Counted from the stretch's first letter, positions 1 through 5,018 are shown. The stretch is 5,179 nucleotides of DNA from Methanosarcinaceae archaeon (GCA_030655675.1 JAUSPM010000260.1:1-5179), one strand, 5' to 3'. Made by a program: numbers and translations. The notes: generated by a model from the letters alone, not told the origin.

Positions 1-842
1 ATTCGATAATAGGTCTTCAAACAACGATAATTGTGGAAGAGATGGACAACAATGTATCTGATCTTGAATTTACAAGTGATGTCAGCATTGACGATGTGAT
101 CGGTCAGGAAACTGCCCGCCGCAAATGCCGCCTGATCGAGAAGTTTTTGGAAAATCCGGAACAATTCGGGAAATGGGCACCAAGGAACATTCTCTTCTTT
201 GGACCATCAGGCACAGGCAAGACCATGCTTGCAAAGGCTCTTGCAAGCAAGACCGAGGTGCCAATAATTCCTGTAAAAGCAACCCAGTTGATCGGGGAGT
301 ATGTCGGAGAAGGCGCACGGCAGATTCATCAACTTTTTGATCGTGCAGAGGAAATGGCACCGTGTATTATATTCATCGATGAGTTGGATGCCATTGCACT
401 TGATCGAAGGAATCAGGAACTGCGAGGTGATGTCGCAGAGATCGTCAACGCACTGCTTACTGAAATGGACGGTATTGCCGAACGCTGTGGCGTGTGTACT
501 ATCGGTGCAACTAACCGGGTTGAATCTCTTGACTCGGCTGTTCGCAGCAGGTTTGAAGAAGAGATCGAGTTCGTACTACCTGACGAAGATGAACGCCGCA
601 GGATCATCGAATCAAACATTAAGACAATTCCGCTACCTGTTGAGGATGTTGACCTATCCAGACTTGCAAAATTAACAGCAGGTTTATCAGGCAGGGATAT
701 TGTAGAAAAAGTGCTAAAAACTGCACTTCACCAGGCAATTATTGATGATAAAGATAAAATAATAGGGCAACATTTTGAGGATGTAGCCTTGAAAATACAG
801 AAAAACAACAATTCAGGTATTGTTAATGGTATGTACATATAA
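1..842 (+). CDS. AMA-type AAA+ ATPase, probable proteasomal unfoldase (5' end outside window)
   Basis: This is an ATP-driven ring ATPase of the proteasomal/AAA class. It probably unfolds proteins and may feed them to the 20S proteasome in the cytoplasm. Numbering from the in-frame GTG at 33, the sequence shows Walker A GPSGTGKT (57-64), an aromatic-hydrophobic-glycine pore loop YVG (90-92) followed by EGA, Walker B IIFIDE (112-117), sensor-1 ATN (159-161), arginine-finger region RSRF (171-174), and a C-terminal helical lid with SGRD. The protein ends in MYI, a match to the HbYX proteasome-docking tail. The frame is open without a stop from base 3, no good Shine-Dalgarno precedes GTG33, and family members (MJ1494/MTH1011-like, AMA) are about 370 residues. 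I therefore infer that roughly 100 N-terminal residues, including the substrate-binding domain, lie upstream of the window. PAN is the alternative, but the SRF in place of GRF and the short tail favour AMA. Confidence 0.88.
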   Translation, partial: SIIGLQTTIIVEEMDNNVSDLEFTSDVSIDDVIGQETARRKCRLIEKFLENPEQFGKWAPRNILFFGPSGTGKTMLAKALASKTEVPIIPVKATQLIGEYVGEGARQIHQLFDRAEEMAPCIIFIDELDAIALDRRNQELRGDVAEIVNALLTEMDGIAERCGVCTIGATNRVESLDSAVRSRFEEEIEFVLPDEDERRRIIESNIKTIPLPVEDVDLSRLAKLTAGLSGRDIVEKVLKTALHQAIIDDKDKIIGQHFEDVALKIQKNNNSGIVNGMYI

Positions 843-889
843 TTATAATACATTTTAATAAATTTTAATGCAAAAAAAGGTGTAATCAA
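843..889 (+). promoter_or_regulatory. AT-rich spacer with TATA-like box and Shine-Dalgarno for the small acidic gene
   Basis: The 47-bp gap after the ATPase is very AT-rich. It holds a TATA-like stretch (TTATAATA, 843-850) that would place a start near 870. AAGGTG (877-882) sits 7 bases before ATG890 and complements the archaeal 16S 3' end. The small gene could be read through from the ATPase or have its own weak promoter. The Shine-Dalgarno is the firmer of the two calls. Confidence 0.4.
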
Positions 890-1165
890 ATGAGCGATAT
901 AAGTGATGTAGATGAATCAGATAGGTTTGAATGTGTAGTGATCAATATAATTAAGAATCTTTCGTGGATAGGTGTTACTGTAGAAGACCTCCACTCTGGA
1001 GGTCGTGTGTATTTTGGAAAGGTCAAAACTGATGAGAACGACATTAATGTAGGTGATACACTCTACTTGGGTGCGAGACCAATTCCCTATGATCTTGAAG
1101 AGAAGGAAATGGAAGTCAGCCTCTACAATGTTGATAATGAAAGAATTGACTGGACGTTGATCTAA
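890..1165 (+). CDS. Small acidic hypothetical protein (91 aa)
   Basis: I do not recognise this family. The start is supported by AAGGTG seven bases upstream of the ATG. The product is strongly acidic (about 20 Asp/Glu against 8 Lys/Arg), with an Asp/Glu-rich N-terminus (residues 1-14). An alternating hydrophobic, probably all-beta pattern follows: FECVVINII, WIGVTVEDL, GRVYFGKVK, DTLYLGARP and MEVSLYNV. There is no signal peptide, membrane segment or cysteine cluster. The pattern could fit a small beta-barrel (OB- or SH3-like), but that is inference. It lies 47 bp after the ATPase on the same strand, so co-expression and a link to protein quality control are possible though unproven. The coding sequence contains a perfect 7-bp inverted repeat (986-1004), and its stop codon lies in the loop of a terminator-like hairpin. 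Confidence 0.75.
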   Translation: MSDISDVDESDRFECVVINIIKNLSWIGVTVEDLHSGGRVYFGKVKTDENDINVGDTLYLGARPIPYDLEEKEMEVSLYNVDNERIDWTLI

Positions 1166-1185
1166 AAGATCACGTCTCTTTTTTT
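1154..1185 (+). terminator. Hairpin plus T7 terminator of the small acidic gene
   Basis: Bases 1154-1162 pair with 1168-1175 (8 bp, one bulged T at 1157) around the loop TAAAA. Seven T follow at 1179-1185 after the short spacer CTC. The stop codon TAA occupies the loop. It lies in the gap where this gene and rnz converge. On the minus strand the hairpin has no T-run behind it, so it suits the plus-strand transcript better. Confidence 0.6.
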
Positions 1186-2098
1186 ACTCTCGGAATGGGA
1201 CCTCGATCTCCATCAGGTCATCCGCAACCGTTACATTTTCGAATATCTTTTTTGCATCTTCGAATATAGGTGTAGTGTCATCTGTATATCTTGAACTGAT
1301 GTGTGTCAATATAAGTTGATGCACTCCTGCTTCTTTTGCAAGTAAAGCTGCCTCACCTGCGGTCGAGTGCATGGATTCCACGGCTCGGTCTGATTTTTCA
1401 TCGGCAAGTGTGCCATCATGTATCAGAAGATCTGCATCCTGACTGGCTTTTAACACACTTTCACATGGGCGTGTATCTCCGCTATATACAATGGTCCTGC
1501 CTTTTCGAAACGAAGCCACAACATCTTCTGAATGGATGATCCTGCCATTGACTTCTACCGACCCTCCGCGGTGGAGTTTCGAGAACAATGGTCCCGGCGT
1601 CACACCAAGTTCAATGGCCTTTTTGTGGTTAAATCTTCCAGGACGTTCATCTTCAACAAGCGCATATCCGATACTGGGAACGCTATGCTCTGTTTTTATT
1701 ACATTTATGGAATATCCATCACGTTTGATAATATCTCCCGGGTTCAATTGTACAGTTTTGATCTCATACTTCAGTTTGTAATATCCAAGTGCAATCAACA
1801 ACTTGGTGAAATCCTCGACCCGGTGAGGGCCGTAGATAGTCAGAGGTTCTGTGCGCCCATGAAATGAAAGGGTCTGTACAAGTCCAGGGATCCCGAGTAT
1901 ATGGTCTGCATGAAAATGTGTGATGAAAATAGATGATAATGCCATCATACCGGTCTTTGCCCTCATCATCTGCTGCTGTGTTCCTTCGCCGCAGTCAAAT
2001 AACATGAGTTCTCCTTCCCTGTTGATCATTATCCCTGATGGATTCCTATTAGGAGTTGGCAATGAGCCACCGGTTCCAAGAAATGTAACACGAAGCAT
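1184..2098 (-). CDS. rnz: Ribonuclease Z (tRNA 3'-end endonuclease)
   Basis: A zinc-dependent metallo-beta-lactamase-fold nuclease that removes the 3' trailer from precursor tRNAs, working as a dimer in the cytoplasm. The 304 residues match the usual short-form length of about 300-310. Visible signatures are the N-terminal LGTGGSLPTPNRNPSG (7-22), the zinc motif HFHADH (61-66), a further ligand histidine H138 (TEHS), the exosite-arm region with GP at 169-170, the bridging aspartate D208 in YSGDTRP, HST at 244-246, and H266 in LILTHISSRY. All expected metal ligands are present, so it should be active. No Shine-Dalgarno is seen before ATG2098 on the minus strand. A TATA-like run lies only 4-14 bases upstream, which hints at leaderless translation from a promoter further out. 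It converges with the small acidic gene and diverges from rps8e. Confidence 0.96.
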   Translation of the reverse strand: MLRVTFLGTGGSLPTPNRNPSGIMINREGELMLFDCGEGTQQQMMRAKTGMMALSSIFITHFHADHILGIPGLVQTLSFHGRTEPLTIYGPHRVEDFTKLLIALGYYKLKYEIKTVQLNPGDIIKRDGYSINVIKTEHSVPSIGYALVEDERPGRFNHKKAIELGVTPGPLFSKLHRGGSVEVNGRIIHSEDVVASFRKGRTIVYSGDTRPCESVLKASQDADLLIHDGTLADEKSDRAVESMHSTAGEAALLAKEAGVHQLILTHISSRYTDDTTPIFEDAKKIFENVTVADDLMEIEVPFRE

Positions 2099-2114
2099 GG
2101 ATATATTTTAAGGT

Positions 2115-2136
2115 GTTACAGTTACTTATTAGTTAC
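2115..2136. repeat. Three GTTAC direct repeats upstream of rnz
   Basis: GTTAC occurs at 2115-2119, 2121-2125 and 2132-2136, spaced 6 and then 11 bp. On the minus strand they lie 17-38 bases before the rnz start and flank the AT-rich stretch (TAATAAG) where a TATA box for a leaderless rnz transcript would fall. They could be a regulator site. The motif is short and chance is not excluded. Confidence 0.3.
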
Positions 2137-2189
2137 TACGAGAATAACAATGAGGGTGCAGGTGAACTAAATATCTGGCAGTGGAGAGC

Positions 2190-2225
2190 GTGATGAGTAT
2201 TTATCACTCGAAACCTTCATATACA
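2190..2225 (+). promoter_or_regulatory. Distal promoter-like element upstream of rps8e with a small dyad
   Basis: GTGAT (2190-2194) and ATCAC (2203-2207) form a short inverted repeat. A good TATA-like sequence, TTCATATAC (2217-2225), follows just downstream. A start about 25 bases on (near 2245) would give rps8e a leader of roughly 90 nt. The dyad in front of the TATA box could be an operator. This is prediction from sequence pattern only. Confidence 0.35.
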
Positions 2226-2290
2226 ATCCTATTAGTAAAGGAAAGTCCATAAATAAGATATATCAGATTGATTCACAATTTAATATACAA

Positions 2291-2329
2291 TTTACATATA
2301 ATTTAAATTTAAACATAATACCTAGAGGA
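2291..2329 (+). promoter_or_regulatory. Proximal rps8e promoter candidate and Shine-Dalgarno
   Basis: TTTACATATA (2291-2300) is a TATA-like box placing a start near 2320. AGAGGA (2324-2329) lies seven bases before ATG2337. The AT-rich 15-mer at 2300-2314 between them recurs exactly at 4666-4680. The Shine-Dalgarno fixes the rps8e start; which of the two candidate promoters is used cannot be told. Confidence 0.45.
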
Positions 2330-2336
2330 AATTTCA

Positions 2337-2714
2337 ATGAGATGGCAAGGCAAATCAAGAAGAACATATACAGGCGGTAAAGTAAGGGCTTCACGCAGCA
2401 GAAGAAAATTCGAGATTGGTAGAGAATCTGCCGATACACACATCAATGAGACAAAAAGAAAGTTAGTCTCTACAAAAGGCGGAAACAGAAAGGTCAGGCT
2501 CCTTCAGTGCAATGTAGCAAACGTGACCAATCTGACTAATGGCAAGACTGTATCAAGCGCAATTGAAAACGTTATTGAAAATGTTGCAAATGAACATCAT
2601 GTAAGGCGAAATATCATTACAAAAGGTGCAATAATTGTAACTGCGCTCGGAAATGCAAGAGTTACAAGTCGTCCTGGACAGGATGGCGTTGTTAACGCAG
2701 TATTGGTTGAGTAA
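2337..2714 (+). CDS. rps8e: 30S ribosomal protein S8e
   Basis: A structural protein of the small ribosomal subunit, found in archaea and eukaryotes and absent from bacteria. The 125 residues match the archaeal family length; the eukaryotic form is longer. The N-terminus has the typical S8e pattern MRWQGKSRRTYTGGK, followed by a basic Arg/Lys-rich stretch and RKFEIGRE (residues 23-30). The C-terminal half is beta-rich, with KGAIIVTALGNARVTSRPGQDG, conserved in the family, near the end. ATG2337 is supported by AGAGGA upstream. It appears to be a single-gene unit: it has its own long upstream region shared with the divergent rnz and a strong terminator overlapping its stop codon. Confidence 0.96.
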   Translation: MRWQGKSRRTYTGGKVRASRSRRKFEIGRESADTHINETKRKLVSTKGGNRKVRLLQCNVANVTNLTNGKTVSSAIENVIENVANEHHVRRNIITKGAIIVTALGNARVTSRPGQDGVVNAVLVE

Positions 2715-2731
2715 ATACTCAATCATTTTTT
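2704..2731 (+). terminator. Hairpin plus T6 terminator of rps8e
   Basis: Bases 2704-2712 pair with 2717-2725 (9 bp, one G-T wobble) around a four-base loop, followed directly by six T (2726-2731) and a pyrimidine-rich tail. The stem begins inside the last codons and the TAA stop lies at the apex. This is the clearest terminator in the window. Confidence 0.7.
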
Positions 2732-2741
2732 CTTTCCTTAT

Positions 2742-2793
2742 CTTATATCTTTATTTTTGTAGCATTTTGGGTTAAATCGTATCAACAAAAGGT
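2742..2793 (+). promoter_or_regulatory. Candidate promoter and ribosome binding site of the Lrp-type regulator
   Basis: CTTATATC (2742-2749) is TATA-like and would put a start near 2772, leaving a leader of about 28 nt. AAGGT (2789-2793) lies six bases before ATG2800. Because a strong terminator closes rps8e upstream, the regulator probably needs its own promoter, which supports this site. Confidence 0.45.
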
Positions 2794-2799
2794 AAAAAT

Positions 2800-3291
2800 A
2801 TGGACAAACAGACACGACATATACTCGAGATCCTTGAAGATGATGCAAGAGTTACCCCAAATGAGATTGCAACTCTTACCGGCATGACTGTTAATGATGT
2901 GAGAAAGAACATCGAACAATTTGAGAAAAACGGAATTATTCGCAAGTACAAGACCATCATTGATTGGGAACTGGCTGGCGAGGAATATGTTCATGCAATT
3001 ATCGAACTCAATGTTACGCTCGAGCGCAATCTTGGCTATAAAGCAATAGCAGAGCGTCTGTACAAGTTTCCGGAAGTGCGTTCGGTCAGGCTTCTCTCAG
3101 GTGGGCATGATATATCATTAACTGTTCGCGGTAATTCAATGAAAGAAGTTGCATTTTTTGTAGCAGAGAAGATCGCAACACTTGATCAGGTGCAGGGTAC
3201 AACCACACATTTTGTTTTGAAGACCTACAAGGAAGATGGTGTGATACTACATGAGCCGGAACAGATTAAACGTCTTCAGATCTCACCTTAA
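2800..3291 (+). CDS. Lrp/AsnC-family transcriptional regulator
   Basis: A DNA-binding regulator that typically senses amino acids and assembles as dimers or octamers. The 163 residues match the normal family length. An N-terminal helix-turn-helix is seen at about residues 3-48: DKQTRHILEILEDDARVTPNEIA, then TVNDVRKNIEQFEKNGIIRKYKT. A RAM ligand-binding/oligomerisation domain follows (about 63-150), with the usual glycine-containing GGHDISLTVRG (101-111) and a final beta strand THFVLKTYKEDG. AAGGT supports the start. It lies 56 bp upstream of an aminotransferase on the same strand, so the neighbour and its own gene are likely targets. This is a common arrangement for the family but is inference here. 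Its effector cannot be read from the sequence. Confidence 0.93.
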   Translation: MDKQTRHILEILEDDARVTPNEIATLTGMTVNDVRKNIEQFEKNGIIRKYKTIIDWELAGEEYVHAIIELNVTLERNLGYKAIAERLYKFPEVRSVRLLSGGHDISLTVRGNSMKEVAFFVAEKIATLDQVQGTTTHFVLKTYKEDGVILHEPEQIKRLQISP

Positions 3292-3302
3292 ATCATTTTA
3301 AG
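3287..3302 (+). other. AT-rich hairpin over the regulator's stop codon
   Basis: CTTAAA (3287-3292) pairs perfectly with TTTAAG (3297-3302) around a four-base loop, and the TAA stop is inside the left arm. No T-run follows, so it is a weak terminator at best. It may instead mark an RNA-processing point between the regulator and the aminotransferase. Confidence 0.35.
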
Positions 3303-3318
3303 AATCAACACTGAAAAT

Positions 3319-3340
3319 CTATATTTTAATACATTGAGGA
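3319..3340 (+). promoter_or_regulatory. TATA-like stretch and Shine-Dalgarno of the aminotransferase
   Basis: CTATATTTTAA (3319-3329) resembles a TATA box, but a start 25 bases on would fall at the ATG itself. GAGGA (3336-3340) lies seven bases before ATG3348, which argues for a leadered message, most simply read through from the regulator gene. The Shine-Dalgarno decides the start; the promoter is doubtful. Confidence 0.4.
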
Positions 3341-3347
3341 AACACTC

Positions 3348-4529
3348 ATGAGAGAACGATGTGACCCATCTGCTTTTGTTGCAGAACATCTGAAAACCGT
3401 GCCGCCATCTGGCATACGTCGTTTTTTTGACCTTGTTTCCGAGATGGATGATGTGATCTCACTTGGTGTGGGCGAGCCTGATTTCGATACACCGTGGCAT
3501 ATTCGTGAATCGTGCATACATTCTATTGAGCACGGGGAGACTGCATACACTTCTAATTACGGACTTTTGGAACTGCGGGAAGAGATATCAAAACTCTATT
3601 CCCAAAAATACAGTGTTGATTATAACCCTGAATCAGAATCACTCGTTACTACCGGTGTAAGTGAAGGGCTGGATATTGCTATAAGGGCAATTGTCAATCC
3701 GGGCGACGAGGTGATTGTTGTACAGCCATCTTATGTTTCTTATGTTCCTTCAGTGATCTTTGCAGGCGGTGTGCCGGTTCCTGTTTCCACAAAAATGTCA
3801 AATAATTTCAGGATAACCGCCGAGGAACTGGAAGACGCGATAACTGACAAAACAAAGGCTGTTATTATCAATTATCCAAACAACCCAACCGGTGCTGTGA
3901 TGGATAAGGATTCCCTTGAGTCTATTGCTGATGTCATTGTCGAGCATGATCTCATGGTGATATCTGACGAGGTATATGATTGCCTGACCTATGATGGAAC
4001 TCACACCTGTTTCTCATCACTTGAAGGCATGCGTGATCGCACTATTTTGCTGAACGGGTTTTCAAAATCCCATGCAATGACCGGTTTCAGGATGGGGTAT
4101 GCACTGGCAGCACCCGAGATAATTAATTCAATGATGCTGATACACCAGTACACCATGCTATGCGCACCCATAACCGCCCAGATCGGAGCGATCGAAGCAC
4201 TCAGAAATGGCGAGGGTGAGATGCAAAAAATGGTGCGGGAATATGACAGACGCAGACATCTGATCGTTGGCGGGTTGAATGAACTTGGTCTTGAATGTTT
4301 TGAACCAAAGGGTGCATTTTATGCGTTCCCATCGATCACAAGTACAGGTCTGACATCAGGCGATTTCGCAGAAGGACTCTTAAACGAGCAGAAAGTGGCA
4401 ACTGTCCCGGGTGATGTTTTCGGGAAGGCTGGAGTAGGTTTCTTGCGCTGTTCGTATGCAGCATCAAGAGAAGACATCCATACTGCACTTGACAGGATTG
4501 GCCAGTTTGTTGATGGGCTGAAAGTTTAA
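3348..4529 (+). CDS. Class I/II PLP-dependent aminotransferase (aspartate/aromatic/alanine type)
   Basis: A fold-type I pyridoxal-phosphate enzyme that moves an amino group between an amino acid and a 2-oxo acid in the cytoplasm. The 393 residues match the family. Visible signatures are the N-terminal SLGVGEPDFDTP (38-49), the YTSNYGLLELRE region (67-78), the NYPNNPTG motif with N179, SDEVY (206-210) with D207 and Y210 for the cofactor ring, the catalytic lysine K240 in NGFSKSHAMTGFRMGY with R248, and R367 in FLRCSYA for the substrate carboxylate. All core residues are intact. GAGGA upstream supports the start. It follows an Lrp-type regulator by 56 bp and may be controlled by it. Substrate specificity is not resolvable by eye; an aspB/aspC-like name is possible but unproven. 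Confidence 0.93.
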   Translation: MRERCDPSAFVAEHLKTVPPSGIRRFFDLVSEMDDVISLGVGEPDFDTPWHIRESCIHSIEHGETAYTSNYGLLELREEISKLYSQKYSVDYNPESESLVTTGVSEGLDIAIRAIVNPGDEVIVVQPSYVSYVPSVIFAGGVPVPVSTKMSNNFRITAEELEDAITDKTKAVIINYPNNPTGAVMDKDSLESIADVIVEHDLMVISDEVYDCLTYDGTHTCFSSLEGMRDRTILLNGFSKSHAMTGFRMGYALAAPEIINSMMLIHQYTMLCAPITAQIGAIEALRNGEGEMQKMVREYDRRRHLIVGGLNELGLECFEPKGAFYAFPSITSTGLTSGDFAEGLLNEQKVATVPGDVFGKAGVGFLRCSYAASREDIHTALDRIGQFVDGLKV

Positions 4530-4539
4530 TTTTAATTTT
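4525..4539 (+). terminator. T-rich end of the aminotransferase gene
   Basis: Runs of T (TTTAATTTTAATTTT) overlap and follow the stop codon. T-rich tracts alone can terminate archaeal transcription. No strong hairpin is seen. Confidence 0.4.
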
Positions 4540-4644
4540 GACTGCCGATCTCATTCAAAAATATGGGTGCGAATCAAACACGCGCGTTTCTTACAAGTCG
4601 CGATTGGTAGAATCATACAACCAAGCATGTGCTGATGAGATTCA

Positions 4645-4680
4645 TTAAGTTTAAGATTAAGATTAAATTTAAATTTAAAC
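4645..4680. repeat. Six tandem TTAARN hexamers
   Basis: Six consecutive hexamers of the form TTAAGT, TTAAGA (twice), TTAAAT (twice) and TTAAAC fill 36 bp without interruption. The last 15 bases (4666-4680) are identical to the element at 2300-2314 before rps8e. The tract lies 35 bp upstream of the first duplicated promoter block and could ease DNA opening or bind an AT-preferring protein. Confidence 0.65.
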
Positions 4681-4714
4681 TAAAAACAGAATGCAGCGAG
4701 AAAATACTTGCTAA

Positions 4715-4751
4715 AACTCGGATTTACTCGCAGTATATATTTATAAAATAG
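4715..4751 (+). promoter_or_regulatory. Duplicated promoter-like block, copy A
   Basis: AACTCG (4715-4720), five bases, ACTCGCA (4726-4732), one base, TATATA (4734-4739). It matches the block at 4841-4877 at 29 of 37 positions. The two ACTCG motifs are 11 bp apart, one helical turn, which suits a protein binding one face of the DNA just upstream of a TATA box. The predicted transcription start is near 4760, inside the small dyad GTATT/AATAC (4751-4764). Confidence 0.5.
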
Positions 4752-4770
4752 TATTTGTTAATACATTTTT
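4751..4770 (+). other. Small dyad GTATT-N4-AATAC followed by T5
   Basis: GTATT (4751-4755) and AATAC (4760-4764) are a perfect inverted repeat with a four-base loop, followed by A and five T. It lies where transcription from block A would begin, so an operator is more likely than a terminator for that transcript. It could also stop a transcript arriving from upstream. Confidence 0.35.
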
Positions 4771-4840
4771 GATACCGATACAATCCGCTGCAGGCGGCGC
4801 GTTCCTCCATCAATGAGATGATGCTTACTTTATTTGTGTT

Positions 4841-4877
4841 AACTCGCGTTGACTCGCACTATATAATTGTAAATATG
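4841..4877 (+). promoter_or_regulatory. Duplicated promoter-like block, copy B
   Basis: AACTCG (4841-4846), five bases, ACTCGCA (4852-4858), one base, TATATA (4860-4865). It lies 126 bp after copy A with the same spacing of all elements. The predicted start is near 4887, which puts the 23-bp tandem repeat at the beginning of the transcript or just downstream of the promoter. Confidence 0.5.
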
Positions 4878-4900
4878 TGCCAAGAGATAATAATCACTTA

Positions 4901-4957
4901 CAATCGCATTAATTCGGAGAACACAATCGCATTAATTCGGAGAACACAATCTCATTA
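4901..4957. repeat. 23-bp tandem repeat, two exact copies plus a partial third
   Basis: Copies at 4901-4923 and 4924-4946 are identical and begin CAATCGCATTAATT. A third copy (4947-4957) matches 10 of 11 bases before diverging. Each full unit contains a near-palindrome, CG-N-ATTAAT-N-CG (4905-4916, 4928-4939), with centres 23 bp apart (about two helical turns), like tandem operator sites. There are too few copies and no spacers, so it is not a CRISPR array. Confidence 0.75.
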
Positions 4958-4966
4958 TAGGCTATC

Positions 4967-4985
4967 GGAAAAGTCCATATTTATA
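4967..4985 (+). promoter_or_regulatory. TATA-like promoter candidate downstream of the tandem repeat
   Basis: GGAAAA (4967-4972) resembles the purine-rich B-recognition element and precedes CATATTTATA (4976-4985). AAAGTCCATA (4970-4979) also occurs upstream of rps8e at 2242-2251. The predicted start near 5006 coincides with the GC-rich hairpin. The tandem dyads lie 37-71 bp upstream, suitable for an activator. Confidence 0.4.
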
Positions 4986-5004
4986 GGGCAGTGGTGCGGA
5001 ATTG

Positions 5005-5018
5005 CGCCGTCTACGGCG
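5005..5018 (+). other. GC-rich hairpin CGCCGT/ACGGCG
   Basis: A perfect 6-bp inverted repeat with a two-base centre, standing out in AT-rich surroundings. It is followed by a T/G-rich stretch but no clean T-run. It could be the 5' hairpin of a transcript from the promoter candidate at 4967-4985. Confidence 0.35.

Noticed and set aside
33..842. GTG at 33 as the true start of the AAA ATPase
   Set aside because: The frame stays open to the window edge, no ribosome binding site fits, and the family needs about 100 more N-terminal residues. The gene is treated as cut by the window edge.
2240..2251. RNase P RNA core (GGAAAGTCC-like sequence upstream of rps8e)
   Set aside because: Only the short GGAAAGTCC string matches. 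The second conserved core element and the surrounding helices are missing; it reads better as part of a promoter-like region.
2190..2265. C/D-box small RNA (GTGATGA at 2190-2196)
   Set aside because: Box C is matched, but no box D (CTGA) or C'/D' pair is found at a suitable distance.
4336..4554. Minus-strand frame over the aminotransferase 3' end
   Set aside because: It overlaps a clearly conserved coding sequence, lacks a ribosome binding site, and its translation shows no recognisable features.
4565..4580. tRNA T-arm remnant or attachment site (GGGTGCGAATC)
   Set aside because: The T-loop consensus is broken, no acceptor or anticodon stem can be built, and no integrase or other mobile-element gene is nearby.
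4901..4957. CRISPR array
   Set aside because: The copies are directly adjacent with no spacers, there are only about 2.5 of them, and no cas gene is in the window.
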